64,000 nt of DNA from Chloroflexota bacterium (GTDB lineage: Bacteria > Chloroflexota > Dehalococcoidia > Lucifugimonadales > UBA3495): positions 1-64,000 of the forward strand of contig JAPPMU010000032.1 of assembly GCA_028873965.1 (NCBI GenBank), given 5' to 3'. The notes beneath the pieces were generated by a model. It saw only the letters and a program-made list of their open reading frames with translations, did no database searches and was not told where the DNA came from. The position numbers and the translations under genes were made by a program. This document shows, piece by piece, positions 27,218 to 35,380 of this stretch. The first letter of the stretch is position 1. Every line of letters starts with the position of its first letter.

Positions 27218-27817
27218 CTACGATTGGCCGGGAAGTATCGCTTCAACCGGTATCTCGATATCATCGAAACAGTCGGGCCGCAGTACGTCGCCCGGTCGGA
27301 ACCGTCGCGTTACCCGGTAGCCGTTGTCAGTGGGCTCCGTGTGGGACTCCACCATGTCCTCCGGCAGCAAGGTGAGCCATACCTCAGGTATACCGGCCCG
27401 GGCGTATCGGGGCAGTTTTTCATTTCGGTCGTAGCCCACAGAACTGTCTGCAACCTCGATGAGTAGCAACACGTCCTGGGGACCAGCATGTCCCGATGCG
27501 TAAAGGTCTGCCCGTTCCTGCAACAGCGCCAGATCCGGCTGTGGTTCGGTTCCATCATCCAATTGAATTGGGCTTTGCACTTGGACCACCGCGCGCCGTC
27601 CCACAGCCTCAGTGAACGCTCGATTGAAACCATTCACGACGCCAACATGCCGGCTGCCGACTGGGGCCATTTCAACTATCACTCCATCAATGAGTTCCAC
27701 CCGGTCATCCTCGGTCAGGATGCCCGCCTCGGCCATGGCGTAGTACTCCGCCACCGTGAATCGCCGGATCTGAAGATCGAGCACCTTAGCCGGGGAAGTC
27801 TTGGTCTGCGTTGTCAT
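27218..27817 (-). CDS. Uma2 family protein (array copy 3)
   Basis: A 199-residue PD-(D/E)XK-fold protein of the Uma2 family. Seen are RRFTVAEYYAMAEAGIL, DRVELIDGVIVEM, the acidic QPDLALL, VLLLIEVADSS and YARAGIPEVW motifs; in the family the Asp and Glu-x-x of these segments form the nuclease site. It starts at ATG 27817 and ends LPGQS. It is the last of three intact head-to-tail copies with 16-25 bp gaps. The biological role of the family is unsettled. Confidence 0.85.
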   Translation of the reverse strand: MTTQTKTSPAKVLDLQIRRFTVAEYYAMAEAGILTEDDRVELIDGVIVEMAPVGSRHVGVVNGFNRAFTEAVGRRAVVQVQSPIQLDDGTEPQPDLALLQERADLYASGHAGPQDVLLLIEVADSSVGYDRNEKLPRYARAGIPEVWLTLLPEDMVESHTEPTDNGYRVTRRFRPGDVLRPDCFDDIEIPVEAILPGQS

Positions 27818-27833
27818 GACCCTGTCCTCCCTA

Positions 27834-28445
27834 TTAGACCGGCAGGATATCGTCCACGGACATAGCGATGTCCGGGAAGCAACCGGGAGAGATGGTATCG
27901 CCGGAGCGGAAGGTGCGCATTTGGGTGTATCTCCCGCCGGCGGGTTCAGTGTGCGCTTCGATGACGCGCTCGGGCAGGATGGCAAGCCAGACTTCGGGGA
28001 TGCCGGCTCGGGCGTATCTTGGCAGCTTTTCGTTGCGGTCGTAGTCAACCGAACTGTCGGACACCTCAATTACCAGCAGCACGTCCTCTGGTCCGGCTAT
28101 GCCTGACCCGTAAAAATCCGCCCGTTCCCTCAGCAGCGCAAGGTCAGGTTGCGGCTCCGTAGCGTCGTCCAGACGCACCGGGCTTTGCACCTGCACAATA
28201 GCGCGCGTCCCGACCGTCGTGGTTAGCGCTCTGGTAGAACTATTGACGGAGCCGATGTGCGTGCTGCCAATGGGTGCCATCTTAACTATCACTCCATCAA
28301 TGAGTTCCACCCGGTCATCCTCGGTCAGGATGCCCGCCTCCGCCATGGCATAGTATTCGTCGATGGTGAAGAGGCGCGGTTGGGGCTGCCCTCCCGACCC
28401 CGGGCCGGTCTCCGAGTTGGTGCGGAGCTTGGTCTGCGTAACCAT
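27834..28445 (-). CDS. Uma2 family protein (array copy 2)
   Basis: A 203-residue Uma2 protein starting at ATG 28445. It shares FTIDEYYAMAEAGILTEDDRVELIDG, QPDLALL, VLLVIEVSDSSVDYDRNEKLPRYAR and AGIPEVWL with its neighbours. The N-terminus has a variable Gly/Pro linker (TGPGSGGQPQ). High identity to the flanking copies in the middle and divergence at the ends suggest duplication followed by partial gene conversion. The nuclease residues look intact. Confidence 0.85.
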   Translation of the reverse strand: MVTQTKLRTNSETGPGSGGQPQPRLFTIDEYYAMAEAGILTEDDRVELIDGVIVKMAPIGSTHIGSVNSSTRALTTTVGTRAIVQVQSPVRLDDATEPQPDLALLRERADFYGSGIAGPEDVLLVIEVSDSSVDYDRNEKLPRYARAGIPEVWLAILPERVIEAHTEPAGGRYTQMRTFRSGDTISPGCFPDIAMSVDDILPV

Positions 28446-28470
28446 AGCGCTAACTCCCGTATAGGTACGA

Positions 28471-29076
28471 TTATTGTCCGGGCAGGATCTCGTCCACTGA
28501 CAGGGCGATATCGGGGAAGCAGTCGGGGGAGATGGTGTCGCCGGGAGCAAAGATGCGTCGCACCGCGTATCTGCCGTCGGCCGGTTCCGTGTGCGCTTCG
28601 ATAACTCGCTCGGGCAGTATGGTAAGCCAGACTTCGGGGATGCCGGCCCGGGCGTATCTGGGCAGCTTTTCGTTGCGGTCGTAGTCAACGGAACTGTCGG
28701 ACACCTCAATCACCAGCAGCACGTCCTCGGGGCCAGCATCGTCGGATCGGTAAAAATCGGCCTGCTCGCGGAGCAGGGCGAGGTCGGGTTCCGGCATAGT
28801 GCGGTCGTCCAGAACTACGGAGCTTTGGATTTGTACTATAGCCCTTCTTCTGACGCTCTCACCGAACAGCCTGGTATATCGGTTGGTAGTAGAGCGATGG
28901 TTTCTTCCCATCGGGGCCATGGCGACGATTACTCCATCGATCAGTTCAACCTTGTCTTCCTTCCGCAGGATTCCCGCTTCAGCCATGGCAAAGTATTCAT
29001 CCACGGTGAAGCGGCGCAACGGGAGTTGAGACACGTCGGCGGGATGCGGCGGTGGCTTGGTCTGTGTCGTAACCAT
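28471..29076 (-). CDS. Uma2 family protein (array copy 1)
   Basis: A 201-residue Uma2 protein, the first of the three copies. It begins at ATG 29076 and ends LSVDEILPGQ. Motifs are RRFTVDEYFAMAEAGIL, KVELIDGVIVAM, EPDLALLREQ, VLLVIEVSDSS and AGIPEVWL. It lies 31 bp downstream of the aminotransferase stop, so the array may be read through from that gene. Confidence 0.85.
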   Translation of the reverse strand: MVTTQTKPPPHPADVSQLPLRRFTVDEYFAMAEAGILRKEDKVELIDGVIVAMAPMGRNHRSTTNRYTRLFGESVRRRAIVQIQSSVVLDDRTMPEPDLALLREQADFYRSDDAGPEDVLLVIEVSDSSVDYDRNEKLPRYARAGIPEVWLTILPERVIEAHTEPADGRYAVRRIFAPGDTISPDCFPDIALSVDEILPGQ

Positions 29077-29107
29077 GGGGGTAGTACCTCATATGCCGGT
29101 GATATTG

Positions 29108-30274
29108 CTACAGCGCCCGCACCATGGCGTCCAGGCTCTCCAGGGCCCTGCTGATGTTCTCCTGGCTGTTGGCGTAGGACAGCCGCACGTAGCCCTCGCC
29201 GAACTCGCCGAAGGCGGAGCCGGACAGCAGCGCTACGCCGGCCTCCTGCATGGCGCGCTCCTCGAACTCGGCGCTGGTGAGGCCCGTGTCCTTGATGCTG
29301 GGGAAGGCGTAGAACGCGCCTTCCGGTTCGGGGCAGTTGATGCCGGGGATGGACTGCAACCCGTCGGCGATCAGCCGGCGACGGCGCGCGAACTCGGCGG
29401 CCATCTCCTGCACGGCGTCCTGCGGCCCGTCCAGCGCGGCCACGCCGGCCATCTGGCTGAACGACGCGGCGCAGGACACGCTGTTGGTGGCCAGCCGGGA
29501 GACGTGGGGGACCAATTCTTCCGGCATGATCCCGTAGCCCAGCCGCCAGCCGGTCATGGCGTAGCTCTTGGAGAACCCATCCAGGATGATCGTGCGGTCG
29601 GCCATGCCGGGCAGCGCGGCGATGCTGTGGTGCTCCCCGGAGTACAGGATGTCCTTGTAGATCTCATCGGACATCACGTACATGTCGGGGTGGCTGCGCA
29701 CCACGTCGGCGATGGTTTCCAGCTCCTCCAGGGTGAACGCGGACCCGCAGGGGTTCTCCGGCGAGTTGATGATCAGCAGCCGAGTGCGCTCGTTGACCAT
29801 ATCGGGCAGACTGCTCAGATCCGGATGGTACGCCTTGTCCTCCAGCAGTTGCATCGGCACTGCCGTGGCGCCGCTGAACTCGATCATCGATTCGTAGATG
29901 GGGAACCCGGGGTTGGGATAGATGACCTCCGCGCCGGCCTCGGCGATGGCCAGCAGGACGTAGAACATGATGGGTTTGGCCCCTGGCGTTACCACCACCT
30001 GCTCCCAGTCGGTGTCGATGCCGCGCACCTCCCGGCTGTTGCGGGCCACGGCCTGACGGAGTTCCGGCAGCCCCGGCGTGGGGCCGTAGTGGGTGTAGCC
30101 GTCCTGCAGCGCCTTGATGCCCGCCTGGACAATGTGCTCCGGCGTCTCGAAGTCGGGCTCGCCGATCTCCAGGTGTACGATCTCGCGTCCCTGGGCTTCC
30201 AGCGCTCGCGCCTTGGCCAGCACCTCAAAGGCGGATTCGGTTCCCAGGCGGCTCATTCGGGTGGCAATTGTCAT
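29108..30274 (-). CDS. Class I/II PLP-dependent aminotransferase
   Basis: A 388-residue fold-type I aminotransferase of the aspartate aminotransferase group. Visible are EIGEPDFETP, YTHYGPTPGLPELR, INSPENPCGS (Asn that holds the PLP ring), SDEIYKD (Asp pairing with the pyridine nitrogen), DGFSKSYAMTGWRLGY (Schiff-base Lys) and the substrate-carboxylate Arg in GYVRLSYA. It is likely an aspartate or aromatic or branched amino acid transaminase; specificity cannot be read. It is transcribed away from the small membrane gene at 30472. Confidence 0.92.
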   Translation of the reverse strand: MTIATRMSRLGTESAFEVLAKARALEAQGREIVHLEIGEPDFETPEHIVQAGIKALQDGYTHYGPTPGLPELRQAVARNSREVRGIDTDWEQVVVTPGAKPIMFYVLLAIAEAGAEVIYPNPGFPIYESMIEFSGATAVPMQLLEDKAYHPDLSSLPDMVNERTRLLIINSPENPCGSAFTLEELETIADVVRSHPDMYVMSDEIYKDILYSGEHHSIAALPGMADRTIILDGFSKSYAMTGWRLGYGIMPEELVPHVSRLATNSVSCAASFSQMAGVAALDGPQDAVQEMAAEFARRRRLIADGLQSIPGINCPEPEGAFYAFPSIKDTGLTSAEFEERAMQEAGVALLSGSAFGEFGEGYVRLSYANSQENISRALESLDAMVRAL

Positions 30275-30433
30275 GACGTCGCATCCTTCAAATCAGTTTT
30301 CGGCAATGGGCCTTGGGCCTGCCGGCAGGTTATCACATCCCTTGAACCCTTGAGTCCAGCGGCGGATTGCAAAGCCGCATTCCGCTGGCTGGATACCGCG
30401 ATTGTATCGGATTTTTGCGGCCTTCCCATGCGG

Positions 30434-30442
30434 TGGTATGAT
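30434..30442 (+). promoter_or_regulatory. Extended -10 for the small membrane-coil gene
   Basis: TGGTATGAT (TGn plus TATGAT), 29 bp before ATG 30472. TTTGCG at 30414-30419 is a weak -35 at a 17-bp distance. Confidence 0.45.
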
Positions 30443-30471
30443 GACCATACATACATCAAGGGAGGATACTA

Positions 30472-30741
30472 ATGACGATCACGATTGACCCTATAACCGT
30501 CACGACGCTCATTGCCGTGGTGCTGGCGGCAGCGGGAGGATTTATCTGGTTCGGCAAAATAGGCAAACGGGTCGATAACCTGGAAACGAATGTCAAAGAA
30601 CTTAAAACGGACGTCAGGGAACTGCGGCAGAGCGTCCAGGACGTTCTGATCCTGCTTCATAGCCACATGGGATACCACCAAGCCCTGGGGCGTTCCGAGA
30701 GCGATGCCATGCCGGGTGAACGTCCGTTACCGCAAGGGTGA
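30472..30741 (+). CDS. Small single-span membrane protein with coiled coil
   Basis: An 89-residue protein. One hydrophobic segment (about 8-27, TVTTLIAVVLAAAGGFIWFG) is followed by a heptad-patterned coil (VDNLETNVKELKTDVRELRQSVQDVLILLHSH). AGGGAGGATACTA precedes ATG 30472. This layout is common for small accessory membrane proteins (DUF1640/holin-associated-like), but no family is assigned. Confidence 0.65.
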   Translation: MTITIDPITVTTLIAVVLAAAGGFIWFGKIGKRVDNLETNVKELKTDVRELRQSVQDVLILLHSHMGYHQALGRSESDAMPGERPLPQG

Positions 30742-30750
30742 ACGACAACA

Positions 30751-30864
30751 GTGAAGGCAATCATGGTGGTAGGGTTGATGGCAGCCGAATACCTCAACAA
30801 CCGGGAGAAGCGGGCAAATGAGAAAACTACCCGCGAATTGCTGGAGTCGAAAAAACAGATCTGA
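30751..30864 (+). CDS. Possible 37-residue peptide
   Basis: GTG 30751 opens a 37-residue frame (KAIMVVGLMAAEYLNNREKR, then a charged helix ending ESKKQI). It lies 9 bp after the membrane-coil gene. Another frame just downstream reads RRLALRWAEDHGVDIDNLRD, which looks protein-like, so a longer gene may have been frameshifted here. Weak evidence. Confidence 0.2.
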   Translation: MKAIMVVGLMAAEYLNNREKRANEKTTRELLESKKQI

Positions 30865-31013
30865 AAGACGATTAGCGTTGCGCTGGGCAGAAGACCACGG
30901 CGTTGACATCGATAATCTCCGCGACTCCGAAGGTCGCCTATACTTCAGCCGGTATAGTGGTCGGGGACTCCGGCGATTTCGCAGAGGGTCCGCGCAGATC
31001 GGGACGCAACAGC

Positions 31014-31043
31014 AAAAACGGGCCGGGGTTAACTCCCCGGCCC
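31014..31043 (-). terminator. Intrinsic terminator of the DUF4242-like gene
   Basis: On the minus strand a 9-bp GC stem GGGCCGGGG/CCCCGGCCC (31020-31043, loop AGTTAA) is followed by GTTTTTG. It lies 44 bp after the stop at 31087. Confidence 0.8.
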
Positions 31044-31086
31044 GACTGATTACCGTGAGAGATGCCTGCGCCCGGCAGGCCGGACT

Positions 31087-31356
31087 CTACAGCTTCCAGA
31101 ACGTGCCCACCTGGCAGACAATGTCCACTTTGTTGATGGACTCGGCCGGCCAGCCCACCAGGTTGAGCCAGTCCTCGAAGTGGGACTGCTCCACCGCCTC
31201 GCACTCGGAGATGAGCTTGCCATTCTCCAGGTCTCCGTAGACCTTGAGGATGGTGGTGCGTCGGTCGGGCCGCCACTTGCGGACGGCGTCCAGCTTATCC
31301 CGGAAGTCGGCCTCGGTGATGCCCGGGACGTTGTGAACGGCAATAAAACGTGCCAT
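31087..31356 (-). CDS. Small DUF4242/nickel-binding-like protein
   Basis: An 89-residue protein starting MARFIAVHNVPGITEADF. The ferredoxin-like alternation (ILKVYGDLENGKLISECEA, HFEDWLNLVGWPAESINKVD) resembles the DUF4242/SCO4226 small proteins. ATG 31356 gives the conserved-looking start. It has its own strong terminator and stands alone between dispersed repeats. The metal-binding role is only a family-level suggestion. Confidence 0.5.
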   Translation of the reverse strand: MARFIAVHNVPGITEADFRDKLDAVRKWRPDRRTTILKVYGDLENGKLISECEAVEQSHFEDWLNLVGWPAESINKVDIVCQVGTFWKL

Positions 31357-31380
31357 CGTGTCAAACTCCAAATAGTCAGC

Positions 31381-31446
31381 CCGTCATTCCCGCGTTAATC
31401 CGTCATTCCGGCGAAAGCCGGAATCCAGAGAGTAGCCGGAATGACG
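31381..31446. repeat. Dispersed CATTCCGGCGAAAGCCGGAATCC repeat cluster
   Basis: CCGTCATTCC occurs at the left, followed by a second GTCATTCCGGCGAAAGCCGG unit, GAATCCAG, and an inverted AGCCGGAATGACGG. It belongs to the same family as 24-52 and 53741-53823. Confidence 0.65.
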
Positions 31447-31453
31447 GTAGGTA

Positions 31454-32014
31454 TCAGTCAGCGGGCGGTACGAAGGGGTACGGGATCGCCGGGCCGTCCC
31501 GCAGGGGGAGAACCACCGTCGCCGTTCCCGGCATACTCTCGATGCCGTCCTGCGTCTTCATGCCGATTTCCAGTTCGATGAATCCCATCCGGTTCTTTTC
31601 GTACTTGCTGGTAATCCGGCCCCACATGATCAGCACGTCGCCGGGAACCAGCATCGCTCGGTGCTCGAAGCGCGCCTTCCACGGCCAGCCGTTGGGCAGC
31701 GTCCAATCCTTCAGGTACTGGGGAACCACGCTCTGCTTCCACGAGCCGTGCACCAGGATGCTGGGGTTGCGGTCGTGGTTCAGGCCGAAGTCCAGATCGT
31801 AATGGATCCGATGGAAGTTCTCGATGGCCGCGCTCCACCGGAAGAGGTGGGTCGGCGTGGGCTTGTAGATGTACTTGGGCAGTTCGTCGCCCTCGTTCAC
31901 GTCCTCGTAGTAGATCTGCTCTTTCGCACGCAGACCGTCGGCATCCGGACGCTCGTTGAGCTTCCAGATCTCCTCGGCCTCCATGTTGAGCAGGTCATCC
32001 AGCAGAGTGGTCAT
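31454..32014 (-). CDS. MaoC-like hotdog dehydratase (C-terminal-type domain)
   Basis: A 186-residue hotdog-fold protein. Diagnostic are NFHRIHYDLDFGL and the following ILVHGSWKQS, which match the hydratase-2 Asp/His region of MaoC enzymes (HxxxD-like spacing; His and Asp in HRIHYDLD). It probably hydrates an enoyl-CoA-type thioester together with the FAS1-like gene at 32203-32757. The two are on the same strand but separated by a 188-bp repeat-bearing gap. Confidence 0.75.
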   Translation of the reverse strand: MTTLLDDLLNMEAEEIWKLNERPDADGLRAKEQIYYEDVNEGDELPKYIYKPTPTHLFRWSAAIENFHRIHYDLDFGLNHDRNPSILVHGSWKQSVVPQYLKDWTLPNGWPWKARFEHRAMLVPGDVLIMWGRITSKYEKNRMGFIELEIGMKTQDGIESMPGTATVVLPLRDGPAIPYPFVPPAD

Positions 32015-32021
32015 TTTGAAG

Positions 32022-32052
32022 ACTCCAGGATCCCGGCAGTAGCCGGAACGAC
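32022..32052. repeat. Degenerate copy of the CCGG palindromic repeat
   Basis: CTCCAGGATCCCGGCAGTAG continues into CCGGAACGACG. It is a diverged member of the family seen at 24-52 and 31381-31446. Confidence 0.45.
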
Positions 32053-32075
32053 GTTGCTACGGTTTAAAGGCGAGT

Positions 32076-32167
32076 ATTTACATGGATAGACAGGATGAAC
32101 GGGGATTTTGACTGATTTAATCAATACAATCCTGCTTATCCTGTTTATCCCGTTCATCCATGTAAAT
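32076..32167. repeat. Palindromic element with 9-nt ATCCTG periodicity
   Basis: Ends ATTTACATGGAT (32076-32087) and ATCCATGTAAAT (32156-32167) are exact inverted repeats. The right arm carries AATCCTGCT, TATCCTGTT, TATCCCGTT and CATCCATGT at 9-nt spacing. It is related to 5932-5966 and 6471-6578. Confidence 0.6.
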
Positions 32168-32202
32168 TTCTTTCGGCTTTCTCTGAAATGATGTTGCTAC
32201 GA

Positions 32203-32757
32203 TTAGCGGCGGATGGTGGAAGCGCGGGTGATGCACAGCGTTACGTCATCCTGGTTCCAGAAGCGCGTCTCGCGGGTGATGATGAGGAACGGCGTGCCGT
32301 CCCGTCCCAGGCGCTCGCGAATGTCCGAGTAGCGGTTCTGGAAGAAGATCGTGTCGCCGATGCTGGGGTAGGCGTACAACTCGATCTCGTTGCCGGCGTT
32401 GAGGACCCGCACCAGGTTGGTGGGCACCGGCGGCAACTCGCCGGGACGTTCCACGGAACCGATGCCGTCCGACTCGGGGTTCTCCTCGAAGGCTGCGGTG
32501 ATGGGGTCGCCCTGGTCCGGCCGGATGCGGCTGGCCAGGTAGCTCACCATGATCGGCGGCGTGATGATCTCGCCGTAGCGGGTGGACTTGGCGAACTCGT
32601 CATCCCAGTAGCGCGGGTCGGGGTCCATCAACGCCTGGGTGAACCGGCGCATGTACTCGGCGTCCACCACGCCCCAGGATTCGACGACGTCGCCGCTGAC
32701 GCCCACCATGGCCTGCACTTCGGGCGTCAGCGCGGTGGGAGGGGCTTGTTGAGTCAT
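32203..32757 (-). CDS. FAS1-like dehydratase domain protein (MaoC N-terminal type)
   Basis: A 184-residue hotdog protein with VDAEYMRRFTQALMDPDPRYWDDEFA, GEIITPPIMVSYL, GNEIELYAYPSIGDTIFFQNR and FLIITRETRFWNQ, the pattern of FAS1-like N-terminal MaoC dehydratases. ATG 32757 gives a short charged leader before the domain. It likely forms a heterodimer with the protein at 31454-32014 to hydrate or dehydrate an acyl-CoA. Confidence 0.78.
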   Translation of the reverse strand: MTQQAPPTALTPEVQAMVGVSGDVVESWGVVDAEYMRRFTQALMDPDPRYWDDEFAKSTRYGEIITPPIMVSYLASRIRPDQGDPITAAFEENPESDGIGSVERPGELPPVPTNLVRVLNAGNEIELYAYPSIGDTIFFQNRYSDIRERLGRDGTPFLIITRETRFWNQDDVTLCITRASTIRR

Positions 32758-32887
32758 AGGGAAATGCTCCGTAACAGTGGAGATTTTATGTACGGGCAAG
32801 CGTAGCGCAGGCCGCCCGGTTCGTCAATTGCAGCGCCATTTGCAACAATGATAGAGTGTCACTGCATGAACCACCGCGAGGACTGCG

Positions 32888-33784
32888 ATGACCACCAGAC
32901 CATCCAAGCCCAAGTCCCTGCCTGATCCGCCTTTGATCCGCCAACTCTCTGAGGAAGAGGCGCCGCACCTCTACGAGGACGGCGTGTACTACCCTTCCGC
33001 GGCTAACGGTCCGCTGCTGGCTCCACCCTCGGAAGCCGATGCTCCCCACTTGTACGAGAATGGCGTATGTTACCCCTCATCGGATGGTGTGCCCTTGCCC
33101 GACGGAGAAACTCAAGGCTTCGCGTTCCAGACGCTGGTAACCACCCTCCGCGCCCATTACGCCGACCAACCCCGCACCCGCGTCAACGGCAACACCTTCA
33201 TTTACTACGACCAGACCAACCCGCGCCGCGCAGTTTCCCCGGATTGCTATGTCGCCTTCGACGTGGACGTGGACGTCATCGACTACCACGACAACTATCG
33301 AATCTGGGCAGTGGGCAAACCACCGGACTTCGTGCTGGAAATCGCCTCCCAAAGTACCGCTGACAACGATCTTCGACCCAAGAGGGAATTGTATATCTAC
33401 ATCGGAGTCGGAGAATATTGGCGCTACGATCCCACTCCAGATAGCGAGTTCTACGGCGAAAAGTTAGTCGGCGAGCGGCAGGTCAACGGCCTGTGGGAAC
33501 GCATCCCGGTGGAGACAGATGCTGAAGGCCGCCCCCGGGGCTACAGCCCCACATTGGGGCTGGACCTGGTCTGGACAGAGGGCGTCCTGCGTTTTTATGA
33601 TCCGGCCAACGGCGAATGGGTGAAAACTCACGAGGAAGAGCAGGCCGCCCGCGCCGCCGCCGAAGCCAGCCTGTCGGATGAGCGCGCCGCCCGCGCCGCC
33701 GCCGAGTCCATGCTGGCTGCCTCCGAAGCTCACGCCGCCGAGTTGGAAGCTGAACTGCGCCGGCTGCGGGGCGACGCTACCTAG
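32888..33784 (+). CDS. Long Uma2 protein with duplicated N-terminal motif and coiled tail
   Basis: A 298-residue Uma2 protein. The N-terminus contains a near-duplicate pair (APHLYEDGVYYPS and APHLYENGVCYPS, about 23-35 and 51-63). The nuclease-like core follows with SPDCYVAF, PPDFVLEIAS and GVGEYWRYDP. The last 50 residues are an Ala/Glu/Arg coiled coil (EEQAARAAAEASL-type). The broken gene at 52223-52994 has the same core-plus-coil layout. The stop overlaps the convergent ROK stop within CTAG. Confidence 0.82.
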   Translation: MTTRPSKPKSLPDPPLIRQLSEEEAPHLYEDGVYYPSAANGPLLAPPSEADAPHLYENGVCYPSSDGVPLPDGETQGFAFQTLVTTLRAHYADQPRTRVNGNTFIYYDQTNPRRAVSPDCYVAFDVDVDVIDYHDNYRIWAVGKPPDFVLEIASQSTADNDLRPKRELYIYIGVGEYWRYDPTPDSEFYGEKLVGERQVNGLWERIPVETDAEGRPRGYSPTLGLDLVWTEGVLRFYDPANGEWVKTHEEEQAARAAAEASLSDERAARAAAESMLAASEAHAAELEAELRRLRGDAT

Positions 33785-34800
33785 CGTTTCGCCGTTTCCG
33801 CCCACACCAGGCTGGCGGCGCCTACCATCCCCTGGCTGTCGCCGAAGGTAGCGGGAGCCAACCGGAACGCACGGTGTCCGGAGCTCATCGCCCGCCGGCG
33901 TGTGCCCTCCTCGATCTCGCCCAGCAGGCCCAACTCCTGCAGCCCCAGCGTCACGCCGCCTCCCATCACCACCACGTCGGGGTTGAAGATGTTGAGCACG
34001 TTGCCCAACCCGACGATGATCGCGCCCACCGCCGCTTCTATTACCTCGACGGCCACATTGTCCCCACGCGCGGCGGCGGCGAACACCGCCTCGCCGGTCA
34101 GCGACGCGTTGCTCTCGTAGGCCCGTTGCAGCGGCGATCCGGGGGTGGCGTCGGCCAGGCGGGCCTGGGCCGCGCGAGCGATGGCGGTGCCGGACGCCAG
34201 GGCCTCCAGGCAGCCGCTGTTGCCACAGGCACACGCCGGCGCGTCGGCCCGCAGGTCTATGGTCATGTGCCCGACTTCGCCGGCGGCGCCCACCGCTCCG
34301 GTGAAAACCTCTCCGCGGTCAACGATGCCCGCTCCCACGCCGGTGCTGAAGGTTATGAACACCAGCGTGCGGGACGGCGTGTCCTGCGGACGGATCGGTC
34401 GTCCAGCGCCGTAGTAGTACTCGCCCAGGGCCGCCAGGTTGGCGTCGTTGCCCACCCAGACCGGCGCGCCCAGCATCGGCTCCCACAAGGAGGGCAGGGT
34501 AACCCCGTTCAGGGCTGGCAGGTTGGGCGAGGACAGCAGCATGTTGCTTGCCGCGTCGATCGACCCGGCCAGGGCGATCCCCGCGCCGGCAATCGCGCGT
34601 CCCTCAGCCCATTCTTTCGCCGTTTGCAACAACCCGCCGGCGGCGTGCACCAGCCGGTCTTGCAACGCGCCCGGCTCATTAGCGACCCGATCCTGCCACA
34701 AGATGGTTCCCTGCCGGTCGATCACTGCGGCGCGGGCCCACGTCCCACCCCAGTCCATCGCCAGCGCCACCGGCGCTGTGGAGTCGGAGTCGGAAAGCAC
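33781..34800 (-). CDS. ROK family sugar kinase
   Basis: A 339-residue ROK protein. It has an ATP-binding DWGGTWARAAV start, GIALAGSIDA, the GNDANLAALGEY active-site region, and the zinc-binding CACGNSGCLEAL signature. It probably phosphorylates glucose or an N-acetylhexosamine. No repressor DNA-binding domain is attached, so it is a kinase rather than a NagC-type regulator. It starts at GTG 34800 with AGGGAAG upstream. Confidence 0.88.
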   Translation of the reverse strand: MLSDSDSTAPVALAMDWGGTWARAAVIDRQGTILWQDRVANEPGALQDRLVHAAGGLLQTAKEWAEGRAIAGAGIALAGSIDAASNMLLSSPNLPALNGVTLPSLWEPMLGAPVWVGNDANLAALGEYYYGAGRPIRPQDTPSRTLVFITFSTGVGAGIVDRGEVFTGAVGAAGEVGHMTIDLRADAPACACGNSGCLEALASGTAIARAAQARLADATPGSPLQRAYESNASLTGEAVFAAAARGDNVAVEVIEAAVGAIIVGLGNVLNIFNPDVVVMGGGVTLGLQELGLLGEIEEGTRRRAMSSGHRAFRLAPATFGDSQGMVGAASLVWAETAKR

Positions 34801-34815
34801 CGTACTTCCCTTTGG

Positions 34816-35181
34816 TCAGCCGCCCCAGCCCAGAGACAGCCATTCGGCAGGCAGAAGCTGTTCGCCGGTGGGGTCAACCACCAGATTGAAAGCTTCCAAG
34901 GTGGATGCGCCCAGCAGATAGTTGCCCTCCGGCCCGAATATGACGGGGCAAGAGCGTTGGTAGTCGCCAATGCTGAATCGGGCCATGCCGTAGCCGTACC
35001 TTACTCGGCTGCCGTCGGCAAGAATGAAACCCAACTGCTGTTCGGGTTCAATGCGGAGTTGAAGCATCAGGGATTCAGGCAGCATAGAGTGGGCTGCGCC
35101 CGTATCTACAACGGGATGAACCGGAGCCAAATCGCCGTCGTCCGGATGGCCGACGCCTATGGAGACCTTGAACATCGACAT
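34816..35181 (-). CDS. Retropepsin-like aspartic protease
   Basis: A 121-residue single-domain protein. The catalytic motif HPVVDTGAAHSMLP, the flap-like GFILADGSRVRYG and the NYLLGASTLEAFNLVVDP end (the hydrophobic-hydrophobic-Gly motif of retroviral-type proteases) are all visible. It would be active as a homodimer in the cytosol. GGAGG precedes ATG 35181. The gene ends 15 bp before the ROK gene start, so the pair is likely cotranscribed. Confidence 0.82.
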   Translation of the reverse strand: MSMFKVSIGVGHPDDGDLAPVHPVVDTGAAHSMLPESLMLQLRIEPEQQLGFILADGSRVRYGYGMARFSIGDYQRSCPVIFGPEGNYLLGASTLEAFNLVVDPTGEQLLPAEWLSLGWGG

Positions 35182-35212
35182 TGCTGAAGCCTCCTGCGCC
35201 TTCGGCGTGGCT

Positions 35213-35221
35213 ATTGTAGCA
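35213..35221 (-). promoter_or_regulatory. Extended -10 for the retropepsin-like gene
   Basis: TGCTACAAT on the minus strand, 32 bp before the start codon. Confidence 0.45.
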
Positions 35222-35380
35222 CGGCGGGCGTTGACCGGACTTGCCCACCACTGCGGAGTTTGCAGCCAGTCAAAACATTTTCAGCCCATCTATTGACATA
35301 ACGACAGGAGAGGACAAAACTGTCAGAGCGCGTGCTGCCTACATCGTCCGCGTCAATTGCTGTAGGGAGATTTACTAACC

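Noticed and set aside
27834..28709. A longer reading of the Uma2 genes with N-terminal extensions of about 85 residues.
   Set aside because: The extensions are the out-of-frame readings of the upstream Uma2 copy. The internal ATG codons give normal family starts.
35293..35298. TTGACA before the orphan nuclease considered as a promoter -35 box.
   Set aside because: No acceptable -10 box is found at 16-18 bp (the sequence there is AAAACT).
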